From: Streptomyces niphimycinicus
Lineage (GTDB): Bacteria > Actinomycetota > Actinomycetes > Streptomycetales > Streptomycetaceae
Assembly: GCF_018883605.1 (NCBI RefSeq)
Contig: NZ_JAHLEM010000017.1
Coordinates: forward strand, 31,411-95,410
Length of the DNA stretch: 64,000 nucleotides
Reading direction: 5' to 3'
A program made the translations under genes and the position numbers. The notes under the pieces are model-generated. The model did not search any database. It was not told where the DNA came from and saw only the letters and a list, made by a program, of their open reading frames with translations. Below, in pieces: positions 36,474-45,819 of the stretch (its first letter is position 1; each line of letters starts with the position of its first letter).

Positions 36474-39400
36474 ATGACGCGAGAGCAGCCAACGGACGTG
36501 ACCGCCACTTCCGGTGCCCTTGCCGCGGACTCCCGCGAGCGGGCCGTACGAGCCCTGCTGCGCTATCAGCCGCTGCGACGGCTCTGGAGCGCCCAACTCG
36601 TCGGCGGCGCGGGGGACGCACTCGCCGTGCTGGTGCTGGTGCTGCTGACGCTCCAGGCGTCCGTGGCCGCCGACTCCTTCGGCGGCGGGTATCGCGGCGC
36701 GGCCTTCGCGGTCGCGGCGGTGCTGGGCATACGGCTCCTGGCGACCGTGCTGTTCGGCGCGGTGCTCCTCGGGCCGCTCGCGGCGCTCATCGGCCCCTCC
36801 GGTCCGCTGGACCGCCGCTGGACCATGGTCGGCGCGGACGGTCTGCGGCTGGTGCTGCTCCTCATCGCGCCGCTGTGGATCGACTGGGCCCCGGCCGACG
36901 CCGTCGCCTGGCTGCTCATCACGGCCTTCGTCGTCGGCGTCGCGGAGCGCTTCTGGACCGTCGCCAAGGACGGCGCGGCGCCCTCGCTGCTCCCGGCACC
37001 GCCCGCCGAGGGCGCGGCCGTGCGCCCGCTGCCCGACCACCTGGACGCGCTGCGGCGGCTCTCGCTCCGTACGAACTTCCTGACGCTGCCGATCGCCGCC
37101 GCCGGGCTGCTCGTCGTCACCCTCATCGGCAGGCTGCTGGGCACCGGCGTGGAGTGGTTCCACACCCACCAGGCCGCCCTCGGCTCGTATGTCGGCGCCG
37201 GACTCTTCGCCGCGTCGATCTCGATCCTCACCGTCCTCGAACTGCCCGGCGGGCAGACCAGCCGCACCCGCTCCCCCCTGGAGGGGCTGCGCCGCCCGCG
37301 CGCCGCCTCCGGTACCGGCGCCGACAAGGGCCGCACCGGCGCCGTTCCGCTGCTGGTGCTCGCCTGCGCCGGGGTGGCGGGCGCGATCGCCGCGGCCGTG
37401 GGCGTCGCCCCGCTTCAGGCCATGGACCTCGGCGGCGGGCCGGTCGCCTTCGCGCTGCTCGCCCTCGTCCTGGCCGGTGGTCCGGCCCTGGGCATCCGCT
37501 GGGCCCCGAAGGTCCTCCCGGGTCTGTCGCGGCGCAGGCTGCTGGCGCTGTCGGTCGCGCTGACCGGGCTCGCGCTGCTCACGGTGGGCCTGGTGCACGA
37601 CACGACCACCGTCGTGCTGATCGCCTGGGTCGCGGGCGTGCTGGCCGGTATCGCCGCCCACATCGGCCACGCCCTCCTGGACCAGGAGTCCGAGGAGGCC
37701 CGCCGGCCCCGGATGACCGCGCATCTCCAGTCCGTCGTCCGCGTCAGCGTCGGGTTCGGCGCGGTCGTCGCGCCGCTGCTCGCCGCCGTCATCGGACCGC
37801 ACCGGCTCGGCAGGGGCGATTTCGTCTTCGCCCACGGCGGCGCGGCCTTCACCCTGATGCTGGTGGGCGCGCTGCTGCTGCCCGTCGCCGCGCTGGTCCT
37901 CGGCCGGACCGACGACCGGCAGGGAGTGCCGCTGCGGCGCGATCTGCGCGAGGCGCTGCTCGGCGGCGGGGGCGCGGACGAGGGCCCGGCCGCCACCGGT
38001 TTCTTCATCGCCATCGAGGGCGGCGACGGCTCGGGCAAGTCCACGCAGGTGGAGGCGCTGGCCGAGTGGATAAGGGCCAAGGGGCACGAGGTCGTGGTGA
38101 CCCGTGAGCCGGGCGCGACCGCGATCGGCAAGCGGCTCCGCTCGATCCTGCTCGACGTCTCGTCCGCCGGGATCTCGCACCGCGCCGAGGCGCTGCTGTA
38201 CGCGGCGGACCGCGCCGAGCACGTCGACACCGTCGTCCGCCCGGCGCTGGAGCGCGGCGCGGTCGTCATCTCCGACCGCTACATCGACTCCTCCGTGGCC
38301 TACCAGGGCGCGGGGCGCGACCTCGCCGCGACCGAGATCGCCCGTATCTCGCGCTGGGCGACGAACGGCCTGGTGCCGCATCTGACGGTGCTGCTGGACG
38401 TCTCGCCGGAGACCGCCCGCGAGCGCTTCACCGAGGCCCCGGACCGGCTCGAGTCCGAGCCCGCCGAGTTCCACCAGCGCGTACGGGCCGGATTCCTGGC
38501 CCTCGCCGCCGCCGACCCGGCCCGCTATCTCGTCGTCGACGCCGGGCAGCTTCCGGAGGCGGTCACCTCCGTGGTGCGCCACCGCCTGGACCAGATGCTG
38601 CCGCTGTCCGAGGCGGAGGTGAAGGCCCAGGAGGAGGCCCGTAAGGCCGCCGAGGAGGAGGCCCGCCGCCGGGCCGAGGAAGAGGCCGCCCGTAAGGCCG
38701 AGGAGGAGCGGCTGGAGCGCGAGCGCCAGGAGGCGCTCGCCAAGGCGCGCGCCGAGGAGGAGGAGCGCAAGCGGCGCGAGCTGGAGGAGGCCCGCCAGCG
38801 TGAGGCCGAGCGACAGGCGGAGGCGGCCCGTCAGCGGGCCGAGGACGCGCGCCGCAGGGCCGAGGAGGACCGTAAGCGCATCGAGGCCGAGGACCGCGCC
38901 CGCGCCGCCGACGAGGAGCGGCGCCGCCTGGAGGCGGAGGCGGAGGCCCTGCGGCGGGCCGAGGCCGAGGCGCGCCGCCAGGAGGAGCAGCGCAAGGCCG
39001 AGGAGGCGCTGCTGCGGGCGGAGCAGGCGCGGCTGGCGGCGGACGCGGCGGATACGGCGTCCTCCTCCGGCGCCGATGCGCCGACCGTGGAGACCGAGAC
39101 CCCGGCACCGCCGCCGCACGACGCGGATGGCGCGGGGGGCTCGCGGGGCGCGGACGGTGCCCAGGACACCGGCGGTGCCCAGGACGCGGCGGGTCCCGCC
39201 TCAGGCGACCCGGACTCGACGAAGACGGTCCAGACGCCGCGGTTCGACCCGTGGGCGGAGTACGTCGGCGAGGGCGGCTCCGGCGGCGCCGCCGGGCACC
39301 CCGCCACCGACCGTCCTGCCGCCGGGCGGGACGCGGACGAGACCGCGGTGCTGCCGCCCGTGCCTCCCCAGAACGGCCCGGACGCCGGCGACACCGCCGT

Positions 39401-39836
39401 GCTGCCGCCCGTACGGCCCCAGGACGGCCCGGGGCACCGGGGCGGCCCGGACGCCGAGGAGACGGCCGTCCTGCCCCAGCCGCCCGCCCAGCCGCCCACG
39501 AACGCGGCCGAGGAGACGGCCGTGCTGCCGCCCGTACGGGACGAGCGCTCCGCCGACCCGGCGGACCGGGTCCCGCCGTGGCTGTTCCGGCCGGACGAGG
39601 GCCAGGACCAGGCGCGAGACCAGGGGCAGGGCCAGGGGAACGAGCGCACGCGCGAGATGCCGCAGTACGGCTATGGCCAGGGCCAGGGCCAGGGCCAGGC
39701 GCAGGGCGGTGCGGAGCCGCCGCGTCCGCGCCGCCGTCGTCCCGAGTGGGCGGAGGAGACCCCGCTGGACGACCTCCCGTCACTGGCCGACGAACTGCTC
39801 GGCCCGCGCGACGACGAGGACGGCCGACGCCGCTGA
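36474..39836 (+). CDS. tmk: MFS-like membrane domain fused to thymidylate kinase
   Basis: An 1120-residue multi-domain protein. Residues of about 1-500 are hydrophobic with about 10-12 helices and resemble an MFS transporter. Residues of about 510-720 are a complete thymidylate kinase: P-loop FIAIEGGDGSGKST, VVTREPGAT, and SDRYIDSSVAYQGAGR, phosphorylating dTMP to dTDP. Residues of about 720-870 are an Arg/Glu/Ala-rich coiled coil, and the rest is disordered, with four ETAVLPPV-type repeats, a GQGQGQ run and an acidic end. Free Tmk has about 210 residues. The fusion is shared with S. coelicolor; the role of the membrane and tail parts is unknown. holB follows. Confidence 0.92.
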   Translation: MTREQPTDVTATSGALAADSRERAVRALLRYQPLRRLWSAQLVGGAGDALAVLVLVLLTLQASVAADSFGGGYRGAAFAVAAVLGIRLLATVLFGAVLLGPLAALIGPSGPLDRRWTMVGADGLRLVLLLIAPLWIDWAPADAVAWLLITAFVVGVAERFWTVAKDGAAPSLLPAPPAEGAAVRPLPDHLDALRRLSLRTNFLTLPIAAAGLLVVTLIGRLLGTGVEWFHTHQAALGSYVGAGLFAASISILTVLELPGGQTSRTRSPLEGLRRPRAASGTGADKGRTGAVPLLVLACAGVAGAIAAAVGVAPLQAMDLGGGPVAFALLALVLAGGPALGIRWAPKVLPGLSRRRLLALSVALTGLALLTVGLVHDTTTVVLIAWVAGVLAGIAAHIGHALLDQESEEARRPRMTAHLQSVVRVSVGFGAVVAPLLAAVIGPHRLGRGDFVFAHGGAAFTLMLVGALLLPVAALVLGRTDDRQGVPLRRDLREALLGGGGADEGPAATGFFIAIEGGDGSGKSTQVEALAEWIRAKGHEVVVTREPGATAIGKRLRSILLDVSSAGISHRAEALLYAADRAEHVDTVVRPALERGAVVISDRYIDSSVAYQGAGRDLAATEIARISRWATNGLVPHLTVLLDVSPETARERFTEAPDRLESEPAEFHQRVRAGFLALAAADPARYLVVDAGQLPEAVTSVVRHRLDQMLPLSEAEVKAQEEARKAAEEEARRRAEEEAARKAEEERLERERQEALAKARAEEEERKRRELEEARQREAERQAEAARQRAEDARRRAEEDRKRIEAEDRARAADEERRRLEAEAEALRRAEAEARRQEEQRKAEEALLRAEQARLAADAADTASSSGADAPTVETETPAPPPHDADGAGGSRGADGAQDTGGAQDAAGPASGDPDSTKTVQTPRFDPWAEYVGEGGSGGAAGHPATDRPAAGRDADETAVLPPVPPQNGPDAGDTAVLPPVRPQDGPGHRGGPDAEETAVLPQPPAQPPTNAAEETAVLPPVRDERSADPADRVPPWLFRPDEGQDQARDQGQGQGNERTREMPQYGYGQGQGQGQAQGGAEPPRPRRRRPEWAEETPLDDLPSLADELLGPRDDEDGRRR

Positions 39837-40136
39837 CGGCAGGCCGCCGACGACCATGTGGGCGAGGACCGGTGGCGGAACCCCGTGACCGGTGGCGTCG
39901 ATGGCAAGCGCTGCACCGCGCGGGGAGACCTCCGTGCGGGTGCTGTAGAAGCTCCGATGGCACGGTGACGGTGTTGCGGCGCTGGCGGGTAGCCGGTGGC
40001 GGCAGGTGCCGACGAGGTTCGCGGGCGGGGCCCGCCGGCGGGGCGGCCGACCGGGCGCGTCGGCGGCGGTCGTGCTCGGCTGTCGGTGGGGTGGCCCACA
40101 ATGGGATGCCGTAAGCACGAACGGCGGAGGCAGCCA
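39837..40136 (+). other. 300-bp gap between tmk and holB
   Basis: No gene, strong hairpin or clear promoter is seen here. The last 50 bp contain GTGGCCCACAATGGG, with a possible -10-like CACAAT, before the holB ribosome site CGGAGG. Confidence 0.4.
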
Positions 40137-41357
40137 ATGGCGGTGTGGGACGACCTGGTCGGGCAGGACCGAGTAGCGGCCCAGCTCACGGCTGCCGCGC
40201 GGGATGCGGACGCCCTGGTCACGGCCGCGGGCGAGGCGATTCCGGCCGAGGAGCCCATGGCGTCGTCCAAGATGACCCACGCCTGGCTGTTCACCGGCCC
40301 GCCCGGCTCCGGCCGGGCCACCGCGGCCCGCGCCTTCGCCGCCGCGCTTCAGTGCGTCAGTCCGGACCGGGCGCTCGGTGGCGCCCCCGGCTGCGGTTTC
40401 TGCGACGGCTGTCACACCGCCCTCGTCGGTACCCACGCCGATGTGGAGGTGGTCCGTACGGACATGCTCACCATCGGCGTCAAGGAGACCCGGGAGCTCG
40501 TCCGCCGTGCCCAGTTGTCGCCCGCCGGCGGCCGGTGGCAGGTGATCGTCATGGAGGACGCCGACCGCCTTACCGAGGGCGCGGGCAATGTTCTCCTCAA
40601 GGCCGTCGAGGAGCCCGCACCGCGCACCGTATGGCTGCTGTGCACGCCCTCGCTGGAGGATGTACTGCCCACGATCCGCTCCCGGTGCCGTCTCCTCACC
40701 CTCCGCACGCCCCCGGTGGAGGCCGTAGCGGACCTCCTCGTCCGGCGCGACGGCATCGACCCCGAGCTGGCCGCTTCCGCCGCCCGCGCCACCCAGGGCC
40801 ATATCGACCGCGCCCGCCGACTGGCCACCGACGAGCGGGCCCGCGCCCGCCGCGCCGCCGTCCTGAAGCTCCCGCTGCGCGTCGACGACGTGGGCGGCTG
40901 CCTCAAGGCGGCCCAGGAGCTGATCGACGCCGCGGCCGAGGACGCCAAGCAGGTGGCGGAGGAGGTCGACGTCAAGGAGACCGAGGAACTGCGCGCCGCC
41001 CTGGGCGCCGCGGCCGGTACGGGCGGGCGGTTGCCGCGCGGCACGGCCGGGGCCATGAAGGATCTCCAGGACCGCCAGAAGCGCCGTGCCACCCGCACCC
41101 AGCGCGACACCCTCGACCTCGCGCTCACCGATCTGATCGCCTTCTACCGCGATGTGCTGGCCCTCCAGCTCGGCTCCCAGGTCGCGCTCGCCAACACGGA
41201 CGTACGGGACGCGCTGGAGCGGATCGCGTCGGGCTCGAAGCCCGAGCGGACGCTGCGCCGGATCGAGGCGATCACGGCGTGCCGTCAGGCGCTGGACAGC
41301 AATGTGGCGCCGCTGCTGGCGGTCGAGGCGATGACCATGGCGCTGCGGGCCGGCTGA
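40137..41357 (+). CDS. holB: DNA polymerase III delta' subunit
   Basis: A 406-residue clamp-loader AAA+ protein. Its Walker A-like loop GPPGSGRATAARAF has Arg in place of Lys, which fits the non-hydrolysing delta' role. The zinc-binding cysteines appear in CGFCDGCHTA, VIVMEDADRL is the Walker B-like region, and the SRC segment appears in IRSRCRLLTLR. The ATG at 40137 is chosen for CGGAGG 6 nt upstream; the frame is open to 39996. It follows tmk, as in many bacteria, so the two may share regulation of DNA replication genes. Confidence 0.92.
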   Translation: MAVWDDLVGQDRVAAQLTAAARDADALVTAAGEAIPAEEPMASSKMTHAWLFTGPPGSGRATAARAFAAALQCVSPDRALGGAPGCGFCDGCHTALVGTHADVEVVRTDMLTIGVKETRELVRRAQLSPAGGRWQVIVMEDADRLTEGAGNVLLKAVEEPAPRTVWLLCTPSLEDVLPTIRSRCRLLTLRTPPVEAVADLLVRRDGIDPELAASAARATQGHIDRARRLATDERARARRAAVLKLPLRVDDVGGCLKAAQELIDAAAEDAKQVAEEVDVKETEELRAALGAAAGTGGRLPRGTAGAMKDLQDRQKRRATRTQRDTLDLALTDLIAFYRDVLALQLGSQVALANTDVRDALERIASGSKPERTLRRIEAITACRQALDSNVAPLLAVEAMTMALRAG

Positions 41358-41440
41358 GTCACCCGTACGGGTTCGCTGTCGGGCGCATGAAGCGTGTCCG
41401 AACGGATACTCTCCGTAAGGGGGCAAACCGGCCGTATCTC

Positions 41441-41514
41441 CAGGACCTGATCGCCAGGACCTGATCGCCAGGACCTGATCGCCAGGACCTGATCGCCAGG
41501 ACCTGATCGCCAGG
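41441..41514 (+). repeat. five tandem copies of a 14-bp unit
   Basis: The unit CTGATCGCCAGGAC is repeated about five times with almost perfect identity in the 295-bp gap between holB and the peptidase gene. Partly related sequence (GATCCAGGTGATCACC) continues to 41580. Such an array is prone to change copy number by slippage. Confidence 0.85.
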
Positions 41515-41652
41515 GCCCGGTCTCCAGGATCCGAGCGATCCAGGTGATCACCCTGACGACCCTGACCACCCGGATCACCGTCCTCGACATGATCCGGATG
41601 ATCCGGCCGGTGCGATCCCGCGACTCGACCGCGCGAACCGAGGGATCAGCCC

Positions 41653-43212
41653 ATGAACGCCCCGCACAGCAGCCGCCCGCTCCGGACCCTCGGCGCCGCC
41701 CTCGTCGCCGCGGCCCTCGCCTCCGCCGCCCTGCTGTCCTCCGGCTGCTCCGCCGACGTCTCCTCGCCGCCCGCCGCGTCGATGTCGAAGAAGGCCGTCC
41801 CCGCCGCCCTCAGGCCGTACTACGAGCAGTCGCTGAGCTGGCGCCCCTGCGGCGGGGCGGACTTCGAGTGCGCCACCCTCAAGGCCCCGCTCGACTACGC
41901 GAGACCCGGCACCGGCCGGGATCTGAGACTCGCCGTCTCCCGTAAGAAGGCGACCGGCCCCGGCCGCCCCCTCGGCTCGCTCCTGGTGAACCCCGGCGGC
42001 CCCGGCGGCTCCGCGGTCGGCTATCTACAGAGCTTCGCGGCCGTGGGCTACCCGACCCGGGTGCGCGCCCGCTATGACATGGTGGCGATGGACCCGCGCG
42101 GCGTGGCCGACAGCGAGCCCGTCACCTGTCTGAGCGACAAGCAGATGGACGCCTTCACCCAGACCGACCAGACGCCCGACGGCCGCGGCGAGACCGATCG
42201 TCTCGTCGCCGCGTACAAGAAGTTCGCCCATGGCTGCGCGGCCCGCTCCGGCCGGATCCTCCGCCATGTCTCGACGGTCGAGGCGGCCCGCGACATGGAT
42301 GTGCTGCGGGCCGCGCTGGGCGACCGGAAGCTCCATTACGTCGGGGCCTCCTACGGCACCTTCCTCGGCGCCACCTACGCCGACCTCTACCCCCACCGCG
42401 TCGGCCGTCTCGTCCTCGACGGCGCCCTCGACCCGACGCTGTCCTCCCGGCGCATCAACCGCGACCAGACCGCCGGTTTCGAAACCGCCTTCACCGCCTT
42501 CGCCGAGGACTGCGTACGCCGCACCGGCTGCCCCCTCGGCACCGGCTCCGTGGCCGCCGCCCGCGACCGGCTCAGCGCCTTCTTCACCCGCCTCGACTCC
42601 CACCCGGTCCCCACCGGCGAGTCCCGCGCCCTGGGCGAGTCCCTCGCCACCATGGGCGTGATCTCCGCCATGTACGACGAGACCGCCTGGCCCCAGTTGC
42701 GCACCGCCCTCCGCTCCGCGATGCGCGGCCACGGCGGCGGTCTGCTCAACCTGGCCGACCTCTACTACGAGCGCGACACCGACGGCTCGTACGCCAACCT
42801 CATGTACGCCAACCCCGCCGTCAACTGCCTCGACCTCCCACCCGCCTTCCGCACCCCCGCCGAGGTCAAGAAGTCCCTCCCCGCCTTCCGGAAGGCATCC
42901 CCCGTCTTCGGCGGTGCCCTCGCCTGGGCGGCCCTGAACTGCGCCTACTGGCCCGTCCGCCCGACCGGCACCCCCCACGCCCTGCACGCCAAGGGCGCCG
43001 CCCCCATCGTCGTCGTCGGCACCACCCGCGACCCCGCCACCCCCTACCCCTGGGCCCGCGCCCTGGCCACCCAGCTCTCCTCCGCCACCCTCCTCACCTA
43101 CGACGGTGACGGCCATACGGCCTACGGCCGCGGCAGCAACTGCATCGACAACGCGATCAACACCTACCTCCTCACCGGCCGCCCACCCACCCCCCACACC
43201 CGCTGCCGCTGA
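41653..43212 (+). CDS. secreted tripeptidyl aminopeptidase-like lipoprotein
   Basis: A 519-residue alpha/beta-hydrolase peptidase of the Streptomyces Tap/SlpD/SlpE family, which removes tripeptides from the N-termini of secreted proteins. The signal peptide ends in a lipobox-like LLSSGCSAD, so it is probably lipid-anchored. The nucleophile is Ser233 in YVGASYGTFLG. A C-terminal TAP-like domain, VVVGTTRDPATPYPWA and DGDGHTAYG, gives the Asp and His. Conserved LLVNPGGPGGSA forms the oxyanion region. Full length. It lies in the place of a proteinase gene in S. coelicolor. Confidence 0.9.
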   Translation: MNAPHSSRPLRTLGAALVAAALASAALLSSGCSADVSSPPAASMSKKAVPAALRPYYEQSLSWRPCGGADFECATLKAPLDYARPGTGRDLRLAVSRKKATGPGRPLGSLLVNPGGPGGSAVGYLQSFAAVGYPTRVRARYDMVAMDPRGVADSEPVTCLSDKQMDAFTQTDQTPDGRGETDRLVAAYKKFAHGCAARSGRILRHVSTVEAARDMDVLRAALGDRKLHYVGASYGTFLGATYADLYPHRVGRLVLDGALDPTLSSRRINRDQTAGFETAFTAFAEDCVRRTGCPLGTGSVAAARDRLSAFFTRLDSHPVPTGESRALGESLATMGVISAMYDETAWPQLRTALRSAMRGHGGGLLNLADLYYERDTDGSYANLMYANPAVNCLDLPPAFRTPAEVKKSLPAFRKASPVFGGALAWAALNCAYWPVRPTGTPHALHAKGAAPIVVVGTTRDPATPYPWARALATQLSSATLLTYDGDGHTAYGRGSNCIDNAINTYLLTGRPPTPHTRCR

Positions 43213-43272
43213 CCAGCCCCGGCCCCGCCCGGGTCCCGCCCGGCCCCGTACGGAGCACCCCTCGAAACTGTG

Positions 43273-43278
43273 TAGACT
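43273..43278 (+). promoter_or_regulatory. candidate -10 element for tRNA-Thr
   Basis: TAGACT lies 38 bp upstream of the tRNA 5' end and matches TAnnnT. No clear -35 is seen. Confidence 0.35.
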
Positions 43279-43315
43279 TGGCGACGCTGCTGCTGCCAAT
43301 CTGGCACCGCGGCAT

Positions 43316-43389
43316 GCCGCCTTAGCTCAGTCGGCCAGAGCGACGCACTCGTAATGCGTAGGTCAAGGGTTCGATTCCCTTAGGCGGCT
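43316..43389 (+). tRNA. tRNA-Thr (anticodon CGT)
   Basis: The cloverleaf is complete. The acceptor stem GCCGCCT pairs with AGGCGGC, the D arm contains AGCTCAGTCGG, the anticodon arm is ACGCA-CTCGTAA-TGCGT with anticodon CGT at its centre, and the T arm is AAGGG-TTCGATT-CCCTT. It reads ACG Thr codons. The CCA end is not encoded. Confidence 0.97.
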
Positions 43390-43394
43390 CATTT

Positions 43395-43433
43395 GAGGCC
43401 CAGGTCACATTTTCTGTGACCTGGGCCTCTTTT
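43395..43433 (+). terminator. rho-independent terminator of tRNA-Thr
   Basis: A perfect 15-bp stem (GAGGCCCAGGTCACA and its complement) with a 5-nt loop is followed by TTTT, 6 bp after the tRNA. It is a textbook intrinsic terminator, unusual in this high-G+C genome. Confidence 0.95.
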
Positions 43434-43655
43434 GTTTGGCGCGGACGCCGTGACCTGGCTTGGGCCGGGGCTTGTGGGGGCTGTCCCCCGGGGGAGCTAC
43501 GTGTGGGTGTCCACCGTGTGGTGACGATTCCGGGGGGCCGGATCCGTAGCGTTCGGGATCGCCGCGGCGCTTCGGCTGCGGATGGGGTGGCGCGTTGGAT
43601 CGACCGCCACGGAAAGCAGCCTTTTCGGCGTCAATTCTCTTACTGGGGAGCAAAT

Positions 43656-44519
43656 ATGGTCCGCAATGGGCGGCTGTCCGCGGTGATCGCGCTGTCGTGT
43701 GCCGTGGCAGGGGTGGGGCTGGTCGGCTGTGAGGACTCCGCGAAGGAGGGCTTGCTCACCGGTACCAAGAAGATCGAGGTCGGTGGGCGGTCGGTGAAGG
43801 TGTCCTGTACGGGGGCGTCGGCGGATGGCAGGCCGGTCATCGTGCTTTTGGCCGGGGGTGGTGATGGGCTGGAGAAGGTGGCTGGGGTTCAGAAGACGCT
43901 CAGTGAGAAAGGCCGGGTCTGTTCTTATGACCGGCTTGGTGAGGGGGGCAGTGATCAGCCCGGTGGGCCTCAGACGCTCAAGAGCACGGGGAAGGTGCTG
44001 ACCGCGGTGCTCGATCGTGTCGCCGGTGACCGTCCGGTCGTGCTGGCGGGGCATTCGCTGGGCGGGCTGATCGCCGCCCGGTATGCCCCCGACCATCAGG
44101 ACAGGGTCAAGGGGCTGGTCTTGATGGACGCCACCTCGCCGACGCAGACCGCTGATCTCAACAAGGGCATCCCCGAGTCCGCGACCGGCCCGGCGGTCGA
44201 ACTGCGGGAGCAGACGCTCGCGATCCTTCACGGAGGGAAGCCGGAGAGGCTCACGGTGCCGGATGGGAAGGTCCGTTCGGCCGGGAGCATTCCGGTGGAG
44301 GTGATCCACCACGGGAAGCAGTACCTCGCGGCGGTTCCCGAATACGGGCCGGGGCTGGAGCGGGCGTGGTCCAACGGTCAGCGCAAGTGGCTCGCGGTCT
44401 CCAGCCGCAGCAGGCTGAGCACCGCCAAGAACAGCGAGCACTACATCTATGTGGATCAGCCCGATGTCGCCGTTCGGGCGATCGAGCGCGTCGCTTCGCA
44501 GGCCGCGGATCGCGCGTAG
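43656..44519 (+). CDS. alpha/beta hydrolase lipoprotein
   Basis: A 287-residue secreted hydrolase. The signal peptide ends in LVGC with Cys25. The nucleophile elbow is LAGHSLGGL with Ser134. VIVLLAGGGDG forms the oxyanion loop and KNSEHYIYVDQP carries a likely catalytic His. GGGGAG lies 5-6 nt before the ATG at 43656; the frame is open upstream to 43416, but that part has no signal peptide. Substrate is unknown. Its G/T-rich codon use (GGG, GGT) differs from the C-ending codons of the neighbouring peptidase, which may hint at separate origin. Confidence 0.82.
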   Translation: MVRNGRLSAVIALSCAVAGVGLVGCEDSAKEGLLTGTKKIEVGGRSVKVSCTGASADGRPVIVLLAGGGDGLEKVAGVQKTLSEKGRVCSYDRLGEGGSDQPGGPQTLKSTGKVLTAVLDRVAGDRPVVLAGHSLGGLIAARYAPDHQDRVKGLVLMDATSPTQTADLNKGIPESATGPAVELREQTLAILHGGKPERLTVPDGKVRSAGSIPVEVIHHGKQYLAAVPEYGPGLERAWSNGQRKWLAVSSRSRLSTAKNSEHYIYVDQPDVAVRAIERVASQAADRA

Positions 44520-44595
44520 CGCCCGCGTTGGAGATCTCGCTGCGTAGCGTTCCCTTCGGCCGCGGGGCTTTGGCCGCGGAGGGGGGAAGGAGTCG

Positions 44596-45819
44596 ATGAT
44601 GAGGGCGGTGCCGGTGATCGGTGTTCGGCGGGTGCCGGAGCTGTGGCGCCGGTTCGATGTCACGGTCCGGGATCTGCCGCTCGGGCTGCTGCTCCTCGTG
44701 GGGTCGCTCGTACCGGCGTTCCACAACCACGGGACGCAGCTCGGCGGGCTGCCGGGCCGCCCCTTCGACGTACTGGCCGTCGTGGCGGTCGCCCTCCAGT
44801 GCCTTCCGCTCGCGGTGCGGCGGCGGTGGCCGGTTCTCTGTCTCGCCTTGGTGTCGGTCGGCTTCGCCGTCGACCAGCTTCGCGGCTACCACTCGTTCGC
44901 GGGTACGGCGGTGCCCGTCGCGCTGCTGAGCGTGGGGTCCCATCTGGAACGGCACCGGCGCGCCACCGCCCTGCTCTTCTCCGCGGCGTATGTGCCGCTG
45001 GCGGTGGCGCTCCACCGGCTCGGTTCGGGCGCCGAATCGCCGGGTGAGTTCGTGCTGTACTACCTGGCGCTGGCCCTCCCCTGGGGCATGGGGTCGTGGC
45101 TGCGCTCCACCCGGGCCGCGGAGGCGGAACGCCGCCGCCTTGTCGCCGAGCACACCCGCGCCGCCGAACGTGCCCGTATCGCCCGCGAGCTCCACGATGT
45201 CGTGACCCACCATGTGACCGCGATGGTCGTGCAGGCCGAGGCGGCGCGCTATCTGACCGCCGCGCCCGACCGGCTCGACCAGGCCCTGACCGCCGTCACC
45301 GACACCGGCCGACGGGCCATCACCGATCTGCGGCACCTGCTCGATCTGCTCAACCCCGACTACGGCACCGAGGCCAGGACGCCGGCCGTCGGCAGGCTTC
45401 GCACGCTCGTGGAGCAGACCCGGCGGGCCGGGCAGCCGGTGGAGTTCACCGAGGAGGGCACGCCGGCGGAGTCGACCGGCAGCGCCGACCTCGTGGCCTA
45501 CCGGGTGGTCCAGGAGGCCCTGACGAACGCCCTCAAGTACGCTCACGGCAGCCGCACCTCGGTCCAGGTGCACCACGGCGCAAGGGAGATCACCGTGGAG
45601 GTCAGCACCGACGGTTCCGGCTCGCGGGCCGAGGTCGCTGCCGGGTCCCCTGGCGCGTGCCACGCCGGGTCCCCCGCCGCGTCGCCCGGCGGGAGCGGGC
45701 GGGGGCTGGCCGGGCTGCGCGAGCGGGTCGGCGTCCTGGGCGGCGACTTCAGCGCGGGCGTACGGACCGGCGGCGGCTTCGTCGTACGGGCGCGGATACC
45801 CGCGGGGAGCCCGTCGTGA
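44596..45819 (+). CDS. NarL-type sensor histidine kinase
   Basis: A 407-residue membrane histidine kinase with five or six N-terminal helices (residues of about 25-160), a HisKA_3 dimerisation domain with phospho-acceptor His200 in ARELHDVVTHHVTAM, and a HATPase domain (VVQEALTNALKYAHG). The ATP lid region contains an Ala/Ser/Pro-rich insert (AAGSPGACHAGSPAASPGG) before GRGLAGLRERV. AAGGAG lies close to two successive ATG codons; 44599 has the better spacing and 44596 is equally in frame. It overlaps its response regulator gene (GTGA). The stimulus is unknown. Confidence 0.9.
   Translation: MMRAVPVIGVRRVPELWRRFDVTVRDLPLGLLLLVGSLVPAFHNHGTQLGGLPGRPFDVLAVVAVALQCLPLAVRRRWPVLCLALVSVGFAVDQLRGYHSFAGTAVPVALLSVGSHLERHRRATALLFSAAYVPLAVALHRLGSGAESPGEFVLYYLALALPWGMGSWLRSTRAAEAERRRLVAEHTRAAERARIARELHDVVTHHVTAMVVQAEAARYLTAAPDRLDQALTAVTDTGRRAITDLRHLLDLLNPDYGTEARTPAVGRLRTLVEQTRRAGQPVEFTEEGTPAESTGSADLVAYRVVQEALTNALKYAHGSRTSVQVHHGAREITVEVSTDGSGSRAEVAAGSPGACHAGSPAASPGGSGRGLAGLRERVGVLGGDFSAGVRTGGGFVVRARIPAGSPS

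Noticed and set aside
36141..39119. A 992-residue open frame antisense to tmk
   Set aside because: Low-complexity shadow frame; tmk has intact motifs.
43316..43440. Integrated element at tRNA-Thr
   Set aside because: No integrase, excisionase or duplicated tRNA end is seen downstream.
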